A stretch of 15,518 bases of DNA from CAYUNT01 sp964446285 (lineage in GTDB: Bacteria; Sumerlaeota; Sumerlaeia; SLMS01; CAYUNT01), in NCBI GenBank assembly GCA_964446285.1, contig CAYUNT010000105.1, positions 1 through 15,518 of the forward strand, given 5' to 3'. A program made the position numbers and the translations under genes. The first letter of the stretch is position 1. Each line of letters starts with the position of its first letter. The notes under the pieces are model-generated. The model was given only the letters and a program-made list of their open reading frames with translations. It made no database searches and had not been told where the DNA came from. Shown here piece by piece: positions 8,577 to 15,354 of the stretch.

Positions 8577-8589
8577 CCGCAATTTGCGG
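8577..8589. promoter_or_regulatory. 13-bp palindrome between the two repeat arrays
   Basis: CCGCAA-T-TTGCGG is a perfect 6+1+6 inverted repeat near the middle of the spacer between the arrays. CGGATT and AATCCG just downstream (8587-8604 region) could form an alternative small stem. It could be a protein-binding site or the tip of a larger folded structure; nothing else supports a role. Confidence 0.35.
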
Positions 8590-8636
8590 ATTATGGCAAA
8601 TCCGTTATATGACAGAGCGTGTTTTCGCAGGAAGGA

Positions 8637-8672
8637 GTCCCATTCGTCCCATAGGTCCTATGTGGCCCATTT
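8637..8672 (-). repeat. 9-bp tandem repeat array, four units, inverted copy
   Basis: On the minus strand this reads AAATGGGCC, ACATAGGAC, CTATGGGAC, GAATGGGAC, the same 9-bp unit as the plus-strand array. The first unit is degenerate. Two adjacent units match two units of the other array at 16 of 18 positions, so the arrays could pair into a long stem. Confidence 0.85.
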
Positions 8673-8704
8673 CCGCAATACAGCCTCAGGCATTCGGATT
8701 GGCA

Positions 8705-11368
8705 TCAATCATCGTCATCCGCGTCCTGAAGCGGGCGGATGAAACCGGCGCGGACGGGCGCGGGCATCTCGCTATCGGCGCCGCGAACCGCTTTCCAGAT
8801 GATCTGGTTGAATGCCACATCGGGATTGGCGTCTTCCTTTCCGAAATCGAGCCGCGATGACTCCTCCTGCATAGGCGCGCCTTCGCCATTGCGCTCGTCG
8901 AGCGGCCATCGCGCCGGGCGGCTTTCGTAAGGGCGCGCGTCGGGCTGAGCGGCAAAACACGCATACATGGGACGCGCGGCGGCGTCGAATTGGCTCATCG
9001 GGCGCAGGCCAAGGATCAGCTCCATCGTCCGCAACATGCTGGCGGTGGAATACATGGTGTGATCAACGAATCCGCGCCGGACATGCGGTCCCGCCACGAG
9101 CGCGACGGTCCGGTGCGCATCCACATGATCCGGCCCGTTTTGTGCGTCGTCCTCGACAATGAACACTGCCATCTCGGGCCAGAATCGCGAGCGCGAAAGC
9201 CGTTCGAGAAAACGTCCGAGCGCCAAATCGTTTTGCGCGACGTAAGAGCGCGGCGTGAGCTTGCCTTTTGCGGTTCCCGCCGTGTGGTCGTTCGGCAGGC
9301 GGACAATCATAAGGCGCGGCAGATCGCCCGATTGTTCGAACATGTCAAACTCCGCCTCAAATATCTTCAGGCGGTCCAGGTCGCTGATATTCATGTCAAA
9401 ACCGGCATAGCACGGGTTGAAATGACCTCTGAGCGCGGCGGAATTCGTTTTGCCGCGGCAGTCCGGACCCGCGCCATTCACCCACTCGCCGTAGCTGCGG
9501 TATGTGATTCCCGCCTCCTTGGCGCGATCCCAAATATAGCCGTCGTCCGCGTTCGAGATATCGTTCGCGGCCTCGCGCGCCAGCGGAGACGCCGCATGGC
9601 CGCCGTAGCTGCTGGGCCAGCCTTTTTCGATGTAGTCCGTGGCATAGGCGCCCATCGTCCAGCAGTGGCCGTCCATGCTGACTTCCGACTCCACGTAAAA
9701 GTTATCGAGCAGGGTGAATTCGCGCGCGATGGCGTGGTGATTGGGCGTCACCTCCTCGCCAAACAGACAGAGCGAAGAATCGCCGTTGCCCTCGGGCATG
9801 TCTCCCAAGACCTGGTCGTAAGAGCGATTTTCTTTTATAACATATACAACATATTTGATGGGACTGGGATCGCCGACGCGGTCGGGAATGGGATTTCCCT
9901 CCTCGCGCGGGGCGGGCACTGGCTGGAGGTCAGGCCGCAAAGGCGAACAGGCATAAGCGTCGCGCGTAAGGACGGCGAGTTCCGCGGCGTCCGGCTCGGC
10001 GATAAACGAGAGGGTTCCGAGCAGAATTCCGCCGATGTATTCATAGGAGCCTATTCCCAATTTCTTTTTCCCGCGCCGGTAGGGGTTGGGACCCAGGGGA
10101 TTGGCCATGCTGCTGTTGCCCTTGCCATTGGCGGCGAGGATCGTTCCGCCGCGCCCAAAAGCAACCGCCGTGGGATACCAGCCCGTGGGAATAAACCCGA
10201 GCGGGCGCGTCTGGCCCGGCTTCTCGATGTCGAACACGGCGAGCATATTGTTATCCGCGTTGGCGGCCAGCAGGCGGTGTTCGCGGCTGTCGATGGCAAC
10301 GGCGTTGGGCGTCGAACCGGCGGGCATGTTGGGATAAAGCGAAGTGGTCAGGCGCTCGGCCACGCGCCCGGAGGCGGTGTCGATCACATCCACGAGATTC
10401 GTATTTGCGCAGGCCACAAAAAGCCGCGAGCCGTCGCGCGAAAGAACCAGATGGCACGGATGCGAATCCGCCGGAATCATGCGCACCGCGCCGTCGGCGA
10501 GTTTCACTTCCGCCACGGCCTTCGCGCCCCAAAGCGAAACATAAGCCACGCCGCCCGAGGGATGCAGCACGACGCTGTAGGGACAGGCGCTCTTTTCCTG
10601 AAAATGCACGACGGTTTTCACGCTGTTTTTCGGATTATCAAGATCGATCCGCAGCAGGCGATTGGCATTTTGCGCAGCCACATACAAAAACCGGCCCGAG
10701 GGATCCATTGCCAGGCCGCCGGGAAACCAGGCGTTTTTCTTTTCATCCTTCTTTTCCTTGGCCTTCTTGTCCTTGGGGTCATTTGCGCGCAGAGCAAGGG
10801 CCTGGCGTTGCGAGAGCGTCCCGTCGGGCGACACCTCAAACCGGAGAATGTCATCATCTGAGCCGGCGCTGACGTAAAGGTGGCGTCCATCCGGCGAAAA
10901 CACGCATCCGTGCCAGAGCGACTTGGATTTTTTGCTATCCACTTCGCGCCGCTCATCGAGGTTGATGATGCGGACTTCGTGCGCGCCGTATCCGGCATGG
11001 ACAATCGCCGCGAACCGGCCATTGGGCGAAAGGGCCATTCCAATGGGGAAATCACCAAGCGGAATGCTCTCACCCGCCGGTCGCAAGGTCCATTGATTGG
11101 GCAGAAAAACACCGGGCCGGATTGCATCCTCGGAGGAGGCGGCTGGAACCGCGCTGGGATCGGGAGCGGGAGCGGCCGGGGCGTCTGGGGCGGAAACAAG
11201 GCTTGTGTATTCGGCGACTTCTTCCGCCTCCGGGGGCGTGAGGTTGCTGCAGGCGGACGCTAAAACGCCAAGAAGCGCCGCGAGAAACCACCATGCGGAA
11301 TTTGCCGTGCGTATCAACGGTCTTGCAGGAATCGGGGCCGGACATGGCTGCACGAAAAGATCAGACAT
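8705..11368 (-). CDS. lipoprotein: YncE/YVTN-type beta-propeller fused to PF04185-type phosphoesterase
   Basis: This 887-residue envelope protein has two parts. Residues 1-40 are a long lipoprotein signal (WWFLAALLGVLASAC, lipidated C40), followed by a Pro/Ala/Asp-rich linker (about 41-90). Residues about 95-480 form a beta-propeller with repeated blades of the type SPDGRHLYVSAGSD, DPSGRFLYVAAQ and SRDGSRLFVACANT. Residues about 503-800 match the phosphoesterase/acid phosphatase family (PF04185) with ENRSYDQVLGD (513-523) and EDDAQNGPDHVDAHR (739-753), where the Asp/His residues would bind metal. The C-terminus (IIWKAVRG, MPAPVRAGF) is also typical of these fusions, which are usually annotated as bifunctional YncE family protein/alkaline phosphatase. 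The substrate is unknown. A Lys-rich insert (residues 199-212) interrupts a propeller blade. Frame continues upstream to 11491, but the ATG at 11368 has a good Shine-Dalgarno site and starts the signal peptide sensibly. Confidence 0.92.
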   Translation of the reverse strand: MSDLFVQPCPAPIPARPLIRTANSAWWFLAALLGVLASACSNLTPPEAEEVAEYTSLVSAPDAPAAPAPDPSAVPAASSEDAIRPGVFLPNQWTLRPAGESIPLGDFPIGMALSPNGRFAAIVHAGYGAHEVRIINLDERREVDSKKSKSLWHGCVFSPDGRHLYVSAGSDDDILRFEVSPDGTLSQRQALALRANDPKDKKAKEKKDEKKNAWFPGGLAMDPSGRFLYVAAQNANRLLRIDLDNPKNSVKTVVHFQEKSACPYSVVLHPSGGVAYVSLWGAKAVAEVKLADGAVRMIPADSHPCHLVLSRDGSRLFVACANTNLVDVIDTASGRVAERLTTSLYPNMPAGSTPNAVAIDSREHRLLAANADNNMLAVFDIEKPGQTRPLGFIPTGWYPTAVAFGRGGTILAANGKGNSSMANPLGPNPYRRGKKKLGIGSYEYIGGILLGTLSFIAEPDAAELAVLTRDAYACSPLRPDLQPVPAPREEGNPIPDRVGDPSPIKYVVYVIKENRSYDQVLGDMPEGNGDSSLCLFGEEVTPNHHAIAREFTLLDNFYVESEVSMDGHCWTMGAYATDYIEKGWPSSYGGHAASPLAREAANDISNADDGYIWDRAKEAGITYRSYGEWVNGAGPDCRGKTNSAALRGHFNPCYAGFDMNISDLDRLKIFEAEFDMFEQSGDLPRLMIVRLPNDHTAGTAKGKLTPRSYVAQNDLALGRFLERLSRSRFWPEMAVFIVEDDAQNGPDHVDAHRTVALVAGPHVRRGFVDHTMYSTASMLRTMELILGLRPMSQFDAAARPMYACFAAQPDARPYESRPARWPLDERNGEGAPMQEESSRLDFGKEDANPDVAFNQIIWKAVRGADSEMPAPVRAGFIRPLQDADDDD

Positions 11369-11375
11369 GATGGAA

Positions 11376-11380
11376 TCTCC
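11376..11380 (-). promoter_or_regulatory. ribosome binding site (GGAGA) for the propeller/phosphoesterase gene
   Basis: GGAGA lies 7 nt before the ATG at 11368 on the minus strand and supports that start over longer readings of the frame. The 144-bp gap to the preceding DUF1460 gene could also hold a promoter, but I see no convincing one. Confidence 0.65.
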
Positions 11381-11512
11381 GGGGAAAAGAAATATCAAAC
11401 GGCGCGCATCCACCCGCCAGATACCAAAGAATACAACGCTAGGGTTTTTCCGGCATGAAAATAGAATCGTCCTGGCCGCCAATGCGCACAAGGACTCCGC
11501 GGCGACAGGGAC

Positions 11513-12667
11513 TTATTTCGAAGCGGGCGCGGAGGGGCCGGAAGAAGGCAGCGGCGGATAGATGCGAGGGGCGTCGGGGCCGTCGATCGCGCGCAGATTC
11601 GCCAAAGGATCGTCCTGCAATCTCAAGAAACGGAATCCAACGAACTTATCCTTTTTGCCTTCGGCTTCGCGGCGTTTGTTTCGCTCGATTGCGCGCGAAA
11701 TATAGTCGGCAAAAGGCTCTTCGCGAACGGCGGGCGGCGACGAATGCAGGAAATGCGCCGTCCCATCCGCGCCAATCGCCACCAGCCCCGTATGGGCGCA
11801 GTCAAAATTGCCATCCCAATCGTAGATAATGTTCACAAAATCGCCGTCGCGCAGTTTGCCCTGCACCTCGGGCAATATCTCGAAAGGAATATACGAGGTG
11901 CGGATTTCCTCGACGGGCGCGTTGGATTGGATGTTGTTTTTCTTATATAGGCTTGAATGGGCGCGGTCGAGTTTCTGGTAGAATGGCTTTACGCGGTCGC
12001 CGCCCACTTCCGCCGTGATGTCGCGCACCAGCCAGGCGTTGTTCGGATCCCAATCCGCCGTGGTCCAGTGGTTGCGCGTAACGAATCCGATACGGCCATC
12101 CTTGTATCGGATGCGTTGCAGCATGGCGAAAAACGAAGGCCAGTCGCGCGAAAGCGACATGGCGTAGGTGTGTTCGGAAAACACAAGGCAGTCGCTCTTT
12201 GGCAGGCAATAGAGCGGCTGGGGGTCGATCAGTTCGAAGGGGAACTCGCCCAGCAGGTAGATTTCATAGGGCTGGCCGATGTTTTTGCGCCCGATCCGCA
12301 CAACGCGCTTGGACAATTCAGGCTCCACTTCGTGAACATAGGGCAGCCAATCGTGGAGGTCTTTTTCGGAGAACGTATAGATGGGCCGCGCCTCCAGTTC
12401 GGCAATCCGCGCGGGATCGAGGCCCAGGCGCTGGCAAAGGGCTGTTTCCTGCGCCCCCAACGGCGGTGGCGCGGGGGTTGGAGTTGGCGTGGCCAGTTTG
12501 ACCATAGGTTCCGCGCTCGTGGTGGTCGGCGCAGTTGCCGCCGCTTCGGATTGCGCGCCACCTCCGGGCATCAGCCCGGCGCATCCGCCCGCAAGCAACA
12601 TCGCCGCCGCCGCTAGCATCCACACAGCCGCATAGAAACCAACCTGACGCAAAAAAACGTTGCGCAT
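11513..12667 (-). CDS. DUF1460 (NlpC/P60-like amidase fold) lipoprotein
   Basis: This 384-residue predicted lipoprotein has a hydrophobic signal ending LLAGGC (C29) and then an Ala/Thr/Pro-rich linker (about 30-75, with TPTPTPAPPP). The body (about 95-350) resembles DUF1460/PF07313, annotated as N-acetylmuramoyl-L-alanine amidase-like and related to NlpC/P60 cysteine peptidases. Visible family features are KSDCLVFSEH (158-166) with candidate nucleophile C160, RIRYKDGRIGFVTRNHWTTADW (split near 185-206), LRDGDFVNIIY (272-282) and DCAHTGLVA (289-297) with candidate catalytic H292. It probably acts on, or binds, cell-wall peptides in the periplasm. The ATG at 12667 has AGGAGG 10 nt upstream. The upstream gap (106 bp) contains a hairpin and an AT-rich TATACAAAT that could be a -10 element. 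Family assignment is by remembered motifs. Confidence 0.82.
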   Translation of the reverse strand: MRNVFLRQVGFYAAVWMLAAAAMLLAGGCAGLMPGGGAQSEAAATAPTTTSAEPMVKLATPTPTPAPPPLGAQETALCQRLGLDPARIAELEARPIYTFSEKDLHDWLPYVHEVEPELSKRVVRIGRKNIGQPYEIYLLGEFPFELIDPQPLYCLPKSDCLVFSEHTYAMSLSRDWPSFFAMLQRIRYKDGRIGFVTRNHWTTADWDPNNAWLVRDITAEVGGDRVKPFYQKLDRAHSSLYKKNNIQSNAPVEEIRTSYIPFEILPEVQGKLRDGDFVNIIYDWDGNFDCAHTGLVAIGADGTAHFLHSSPPAVREEPFADYISRAIERNKRREAEGKKDKFVGFRFLRLQDDPLANLRAIDGPDAPRIYPPLPSSGPSAPASK

Positions 12668-12677
12668 GGGAATCAAG

Positions 12678-12683
12678 CCTCCT
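12678..12683 (-). promoter_or_regulatory. ribosome binding site (AGGAGG) for the DUF1460 gene
   Basis: A consensus AGGAGG lies 10 nt upstream of the ATG at 12667. It overlaps the codons of the longer reading from 12691, so the longer start is unlikely. Confidence 0.75.
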
Positions 12684-12728
12684 GGCCACAATTTGTATAT
12701 TTGAAATGGTGATTGTTCAGTCTGACGC

Positions 12729-12751
12729 GAGGCGTCCGCAACAAACGCCTC
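12729..12751 (-). terminator. GC-rich hairpin after the STAS gene, possible terminator
   Basis: GAGGCGT and ACGCCTC form a perfect 7-bp stem with a 9-nt loop, beginning about 20 nt past the STAS stop codon in the direction of transcription. There is no T run after it on the minus strand, so it may be a weak or Rho-assisted terminator, or an mRNA-stabilising hairpin, rather than a classic intrinsic terminator. Confidence 0.35.
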
Positions 12752-12773
12752 TCAGGACGCGCCCGGCGTGGTT

Positions 12774-13400
12774 TCACGCTTTAGGTTTCTCCGGAGCGCC
12801 GGAACTGGCGGAATTGGCGCCGTCCGCGGAATTCTTTTTCTGAAGCCCTCGTTCTTTTTCTTCTTCCTGGCGCAGATACTTCAGCACGTTCTCGAAGCGC
12901 ACTTCATTTTCCGAATCGAGTTCGAGGAGTTTTTCGTGCGCCTCAATCATGTGGAGAATCCGGTCGAGGCGGCTGGCGTTGTCGGAGGGAGCAGGCTTGA
13001 AATCCTGCGGTTTTGCGCATTCGCCGCCCTCCGCAGGATTGCGGCGTATCTCCATCACGTTGGCCAGGCCCAAGGTTCGCAACAAACGCCGATTCTGATC
13101 ATTGCAGTTGCAGATAATCAGTTTGGCTTTGCCCCCGCTGATCTGCTGGAGGGTGATCCTGGCCAGTGTGCCCATGAAGGTGGAATCCATCGAAGAGCAA
13201 GCGCCAAGGTCCACAATAAACTTGCTCACCTTGCCCGATTGCTGAAGCGCGTCCGCGAGCTTCGCGAAAGGAAGGCTGTTGTTGAAAGTGCCGCGCCCAC
13301 AAATGCGAATCAACGCCACCTCTCCGTCCTCAAGCAGAGCGCATTGGATCGAGGCGTCGCACATTGGATCGGCTTGGGTTGGCGGATCTTGGGGGCGCAT
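12774..13400 (-). CDS. STAS-domain protein (anti-sigma factor antagonist type) with charged helical tail
   Basis: This protein is about 208 residues long. Residues about 15-120 form a STAS domain: a short beta lead-in, then FIVDLGACSSMDSTFMGTL (61-79). D72-S73 aligns with the Asp-Ser pair of SpoIIAA-type antagonists, whose Ser is phosphorylated by a partner kinase, so the switch residue is kept. Residues about 140-190 are a charged, probably coiled helix (DRILHMIEAHEKLLEL, KYLRQEEEKERG) and the end is a Ser/Ala/Lys-rich tail. No anti-sigma kinase, PP2C phosphatase or sigma factor is in the window. The chosen ATG is 8 nt after the YjbQ-family stop, implying co-transcription; a GTG at 13439 (overlapping that gene) and an ATG at 13364 are alternatives, and none has a strong Shine-Dalgarno site. 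Confidence 0.85.
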   Translation of the reverse strand: MRPQDPPTQADPMCDASIQCALLEDGEVALIRICGRGTFNNSLPFAKLADALQQSGKVSKFIVDLGACSSMDSTFMGTLARITLQQISGGKAKLIICNCNDQNRRLLRTLGLANVMEIRRNPAEGGECAKPQDFKPAPSDNASRLDRILHMIEAHEKLLELDSENEVRFENVLKYLRQEEEKERGLQKKNSADGANSASSGAPEKPKA

Positions 13401-13408
13401 GGCGCGAT

Positions 13409-13819
13409 TCAGCGGTTCGGGATGGCCGCCGCCAGGCACGAGACAAACACCTGCCGGCGGCGCGGTCCGTCAAATTCGCAGAGGAAAATCCCCTGCCAGG
13501 TTCCAAGGGCCAGGCGTCCGCCCTCGATGGGCACAAGAACGGACGATCCCATCATGGAGGCGCGAAAATGCGCGTCGCTGTTACCTTCGGAATGCTCGAA
13601 CTCCGGATGCGATGGAAAAGCGCGCGTGGCGGCCAGAATCAAATCGTGAACCACATCCGGATCGGCGTTTTCGTTAATCGTGATTCCCGCGGTTGTATGC
13701 GGGACAAACACGAGCGCGGCCCCGCTTTCCACTCCTGCGGAGCGAACACGCTCTTGCACCTGCCGAGTAACTGGCGCAAACTCCACTCGTTTGTGCGTTT
13801 CAACTACGATGCATTCCAT
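13409..13819 (-). CDS. YjbQ-family protein (UPF0047, secondary thiamine-phosphate synthase type)
   Basis: This 136-residue cytosolic protein has the length and motifs of the YjbQ/UPF0047 family: VPHTTAGITINENADPDV (39-56), a GNSDAHFRASMMGSS stretch (79-93) with conserved H84, and GTWQGIFLCEFDGPRRRQV (106-124). Family members have been reported to have weak thiamine-phosphate synthase activity, but their main role is unclear. The ATG at 13819 gives the family's usual N-terminus; another ATG four codons upstream (13831) and a TTG at 13864 are in frame. It is the first gene of the minus-strand run and is followed 8 nt later by the STAS gene. Confidence 0.92.
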   Translation of the reverse strand: MECIVVETHKRVEFAPVTRQVQERVRSAGVESGAALVFVPHTTAGITINENADPDVVHDLILAATRAFPSHPEFEHSEGNSDAHFRASMMGSSVLVPIEGGRLALGTWQGIFLCEFDGPRRRQVFVSCLAAAIPNR

Positions 13820-14867
13820 GTTGGCCTGCATTGCTGGGGACGAAGCGCCCGTTTCCGGCGGCAAATTCGGATTGGGGCATACTTCTCATCTCTTACATAG
13901 GCAGGGCCACGGGGGCGAAGTCAAGCCGGAGAAGTATCGCAAAAGAGCAAAAAACCGGTTTCATCTCGCGGCAGGGCTTCGTTCAACCGCCCATAGGAAA
14001 CGCGGCGGCGAAACCGCGCAATGGTGCGGAGGCCGCCGGGCAAGAACACGGGCAAAATCCGCCAAACCCTGAGATTGTTCCGCATAGGTCTCAGCGTGAG
14101 ACACTGAGTGAAGTTTTTTGCGCATGTCAGAAGCGTGCCTGGGCTGCTCTGCTGCTGTGAAACATTCTCGCCATTCCATCTAGCAGCCGTTGTCCCTTCC
14201 CTGAAGCGGCGTCTATGCCACCAACGCGCCCTTGCCGGTAAATCAGCAGCCAGTGAAGCGGGAAAAACAGGCGCAACCGTGACTGAACCCGGGGTGGTTT
14301 CGAAGACTCATCCTGACCGGGCATCATCAAAAGGCGTTGGGGATTGAGCACCAGGCGACAGGACGCAAGCGCTTTCTCATTTGGCCACATCGCCCCTGGG
14401 ACATAAAACGATTAAGCAAAATCCCTAGAATTCATCGGGAATCCAAAGGATTTGTTGCACACATACGGGGCACACTTCTTGCTCAACGTGTAGGTTGTGT
14501 AACAAGAGCATCGCTGCTGTATCGGGCGATGCGCCTAAACCAAGGGATTGCAGGCCCCCAAGCAAGGCAGCTCAACTCAAACGAAATCAATGAGCAAAAG
14601 GCCAGGGCAATGGAGTTTGCGCCGTGCCGTAAAATCACAAAATCTCATAGGGACCATATTCAAGATGTGTCCAAACATGAGACTCTACGGAGTTTTATTT
14701 GGCCAAACCGCTTTTTAACGTTTTTTGCACGCACCTTGACATCCCCCCGGCCAGGGCACACGGCAAAATCTACATGGATTGGATCGAATCCTCTTTTGAA
14801 CCGTGTGAATTGGGCAACTGCCTCCCTCGGAGCGCGGCGTAATAATTGCGCTCGGGCGATCCGGCCA
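13820..14867. other. ~1 kb gene-poor region between the YjbQ-STAS pair and the prepilin genes
   Basis: I find no gene with a recognisable product here. Open frames exist on both strands, including a plus frame from 14337 that runs into the first prepilin gene, but their translations before residue KSPKGFTLLE look random and Arg/His/Lys-rich. Base composition drops locally: 14401-14460 and 14641-14700 each have 22 G+C of 60 by hand count, well below the surrounding genes. There is a perfect stem GTCTCA-GCG-TGAGAC (14088-14102) with a T6 run at 14114-14119, a nested inverted repeat CTTG...CAAC...GTTG...CAAG (14479-14507 region), and TTGACA at 14736-14741 without a good -10 at normal spacing. 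It should contain promoters for both flanking transcription units, and could hold a small RNA or the remains of a decayed gene. Confidence 0.5.
13894..13924 (-). promoter_or_regulatory. weak candidate promoter for the YjbQ-STAS pair
   Basis: On the minus strand TTGACT (13919-13924) is followed after 19 nt by TATGTA (13894-13899), about 75 nt upstream of the YjbQ-family start. The -35 is good, but the spacer is long and the -10 poor. Confidence 0.2.
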
Positions 14868-15326
14868 GTGGATGCCCGAAAATCGCCAAAAGGTTTTACC
14901 CTGCTCGAAGTTCTGATCACGTCCGCCATTGCGCTGACGGTGATGCTGGCAGTCGCGGCGGGGTTGGTCTATAATCAAAAGGCTCAAGAACTATCGCGCC
15001 AGCGTTTAACCGCCCAACGCGCCGCGGCGGAGTTGCTTGAAGAAGGGCGGCGCCACACCTTCGGAAATTTGACGCCTATTATTGACCGTTCTGTGCTGAT
15101 AGATGACCGCAGAACGGCGCCGGCCAATCCAGTCAATTCGAGCGACCCCGCCCTGGCGGACGACATTTACGGCCTGGCCTCTTTGCGGCTTTACCGGCAG
15201 TCTGATGGCACGGAGTTGCTCACTTCGGCCTATGCGGAAAACTTCATTATGGCCCAAGCGCAGGTTCGCTGGACCTTTGCGGGGCGCGAGCGCACTGTCA
15301 CGCTCGCCACCCATTTCGCTCCGTGA
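14868..15326 (+). CDS. prepilin-like protein (type IV pilin/pseudopilin N-terminal methylation domain)
   Basis: This 152-residue protein from a GTG start (14868) has a class III signal: a short basic leader MDARKSPKG, cleavage after Gly, then FTLLEVLITSAIALTVMLAV with Glu at mature position 5. The prepilin peptidase would cut there and methylate the Phe. The rest is a coiled helix (SRQRLTAQRAAAELLEEG, about 43-60) and a small C-terminal part ending in beta-like VRWTFAGRERTVTLATHF. Size and pattern fit a minor pilin or GspI/PilV-like pseudopilin of a type IV pilus or type II secretion system. No ATG is suitably placed in frame, and I see no strong Shine-Dalgarno site before the GTG, so the start is inferred from leader length. 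The next prepilin gene begins 28 nt downstream, probably in the same operon. Confidence 0.85.
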   Translation: MDARKSPKGFTLLEVLITSAIALTVMLAVAAGLVYNQKAQELSRQRLTAQRAAAELLEEGRRHTFGNLTPIIDRSVLIDDRRTAPANPVNSSDPALADDIYGLASLRLYRQSDGTELLTSAYAENFIMAQAQVRWTFAGRERTVTLATHFAP

Positions 15327-15341
15327 GTTTAGCGAAGAAAT

Positions 15342-15347
15342 AAGGGG
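15342..15347 (+). promoter_or_regulatory. ribosome binding site (AAGGGG) for the second prepilin gene
   Basis: AAGGGG lies 7 nt before the ATG at 15355, in the short gap after the first prepilin gene. Confidence 0.6.
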
Positions 15348-15354
15348 CATTCCA

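Larger units (their letters stand above)
8394..8704. other. gene-free region upstream of argJ with paired repeat arrays
   Basis: This 311-bp stretch separates the stop of the YncE-like/phosphoesterase gene from the argJ start. I see no coding pattern: the open frames across it translate to low-complexity His/Ser/Thr runs created by the repeats. It holds two inverted 9-bp repeat arrays and a small palindrome, listed separately. It should contain the argJ promoter, or a leader if transcription comes from the upstream gene. Confidence 0.6.

Noticed and set aside
8503..8672. CRISPR array
   Set aside because: Units are 9 bp, contiguous and without spacers, so this is a simple tandem repeat rather than a CRISPR.
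8990..10861. 623-codon open frame antisense to the phosphoesterase lipoprotein gene
   Set aside because: No domain pattern is visible, while the minus strand gives a coherent propeller and phosphoesterase.
14088..14119. Intrinsic terminator on the plus strand (6-bp stem plus T6)
   Set aside because: The T run starts 12 nt after the stem, and there is no plus-strand gene upstream that would need it.
14230..14345. Possible cobalamin-type riboswitch suggested by GCCAGTGAAGCGGGAAA-like wording
   Set aside because: The characteristic B12 box and the CGCAACTGT-type core are not matched, and no cobalamin-related gene is downstream.
14775..14795. tRNA T-arm-like sequence (GGATTGGATCGAATCC)
   Set aside because: The small stem resembles a T arm, but no acceptor stem, D arm, anticodon arm or CCA end can be placed around it.
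14337..14867. Long in-frame N-terminal extension of the first prepilin protein (about 177 residues)
   Set aside because: Prepilin leaders are short, and the extension looks non-coding with no motif; a GTG nine codons before the cleavage site is more plausible.
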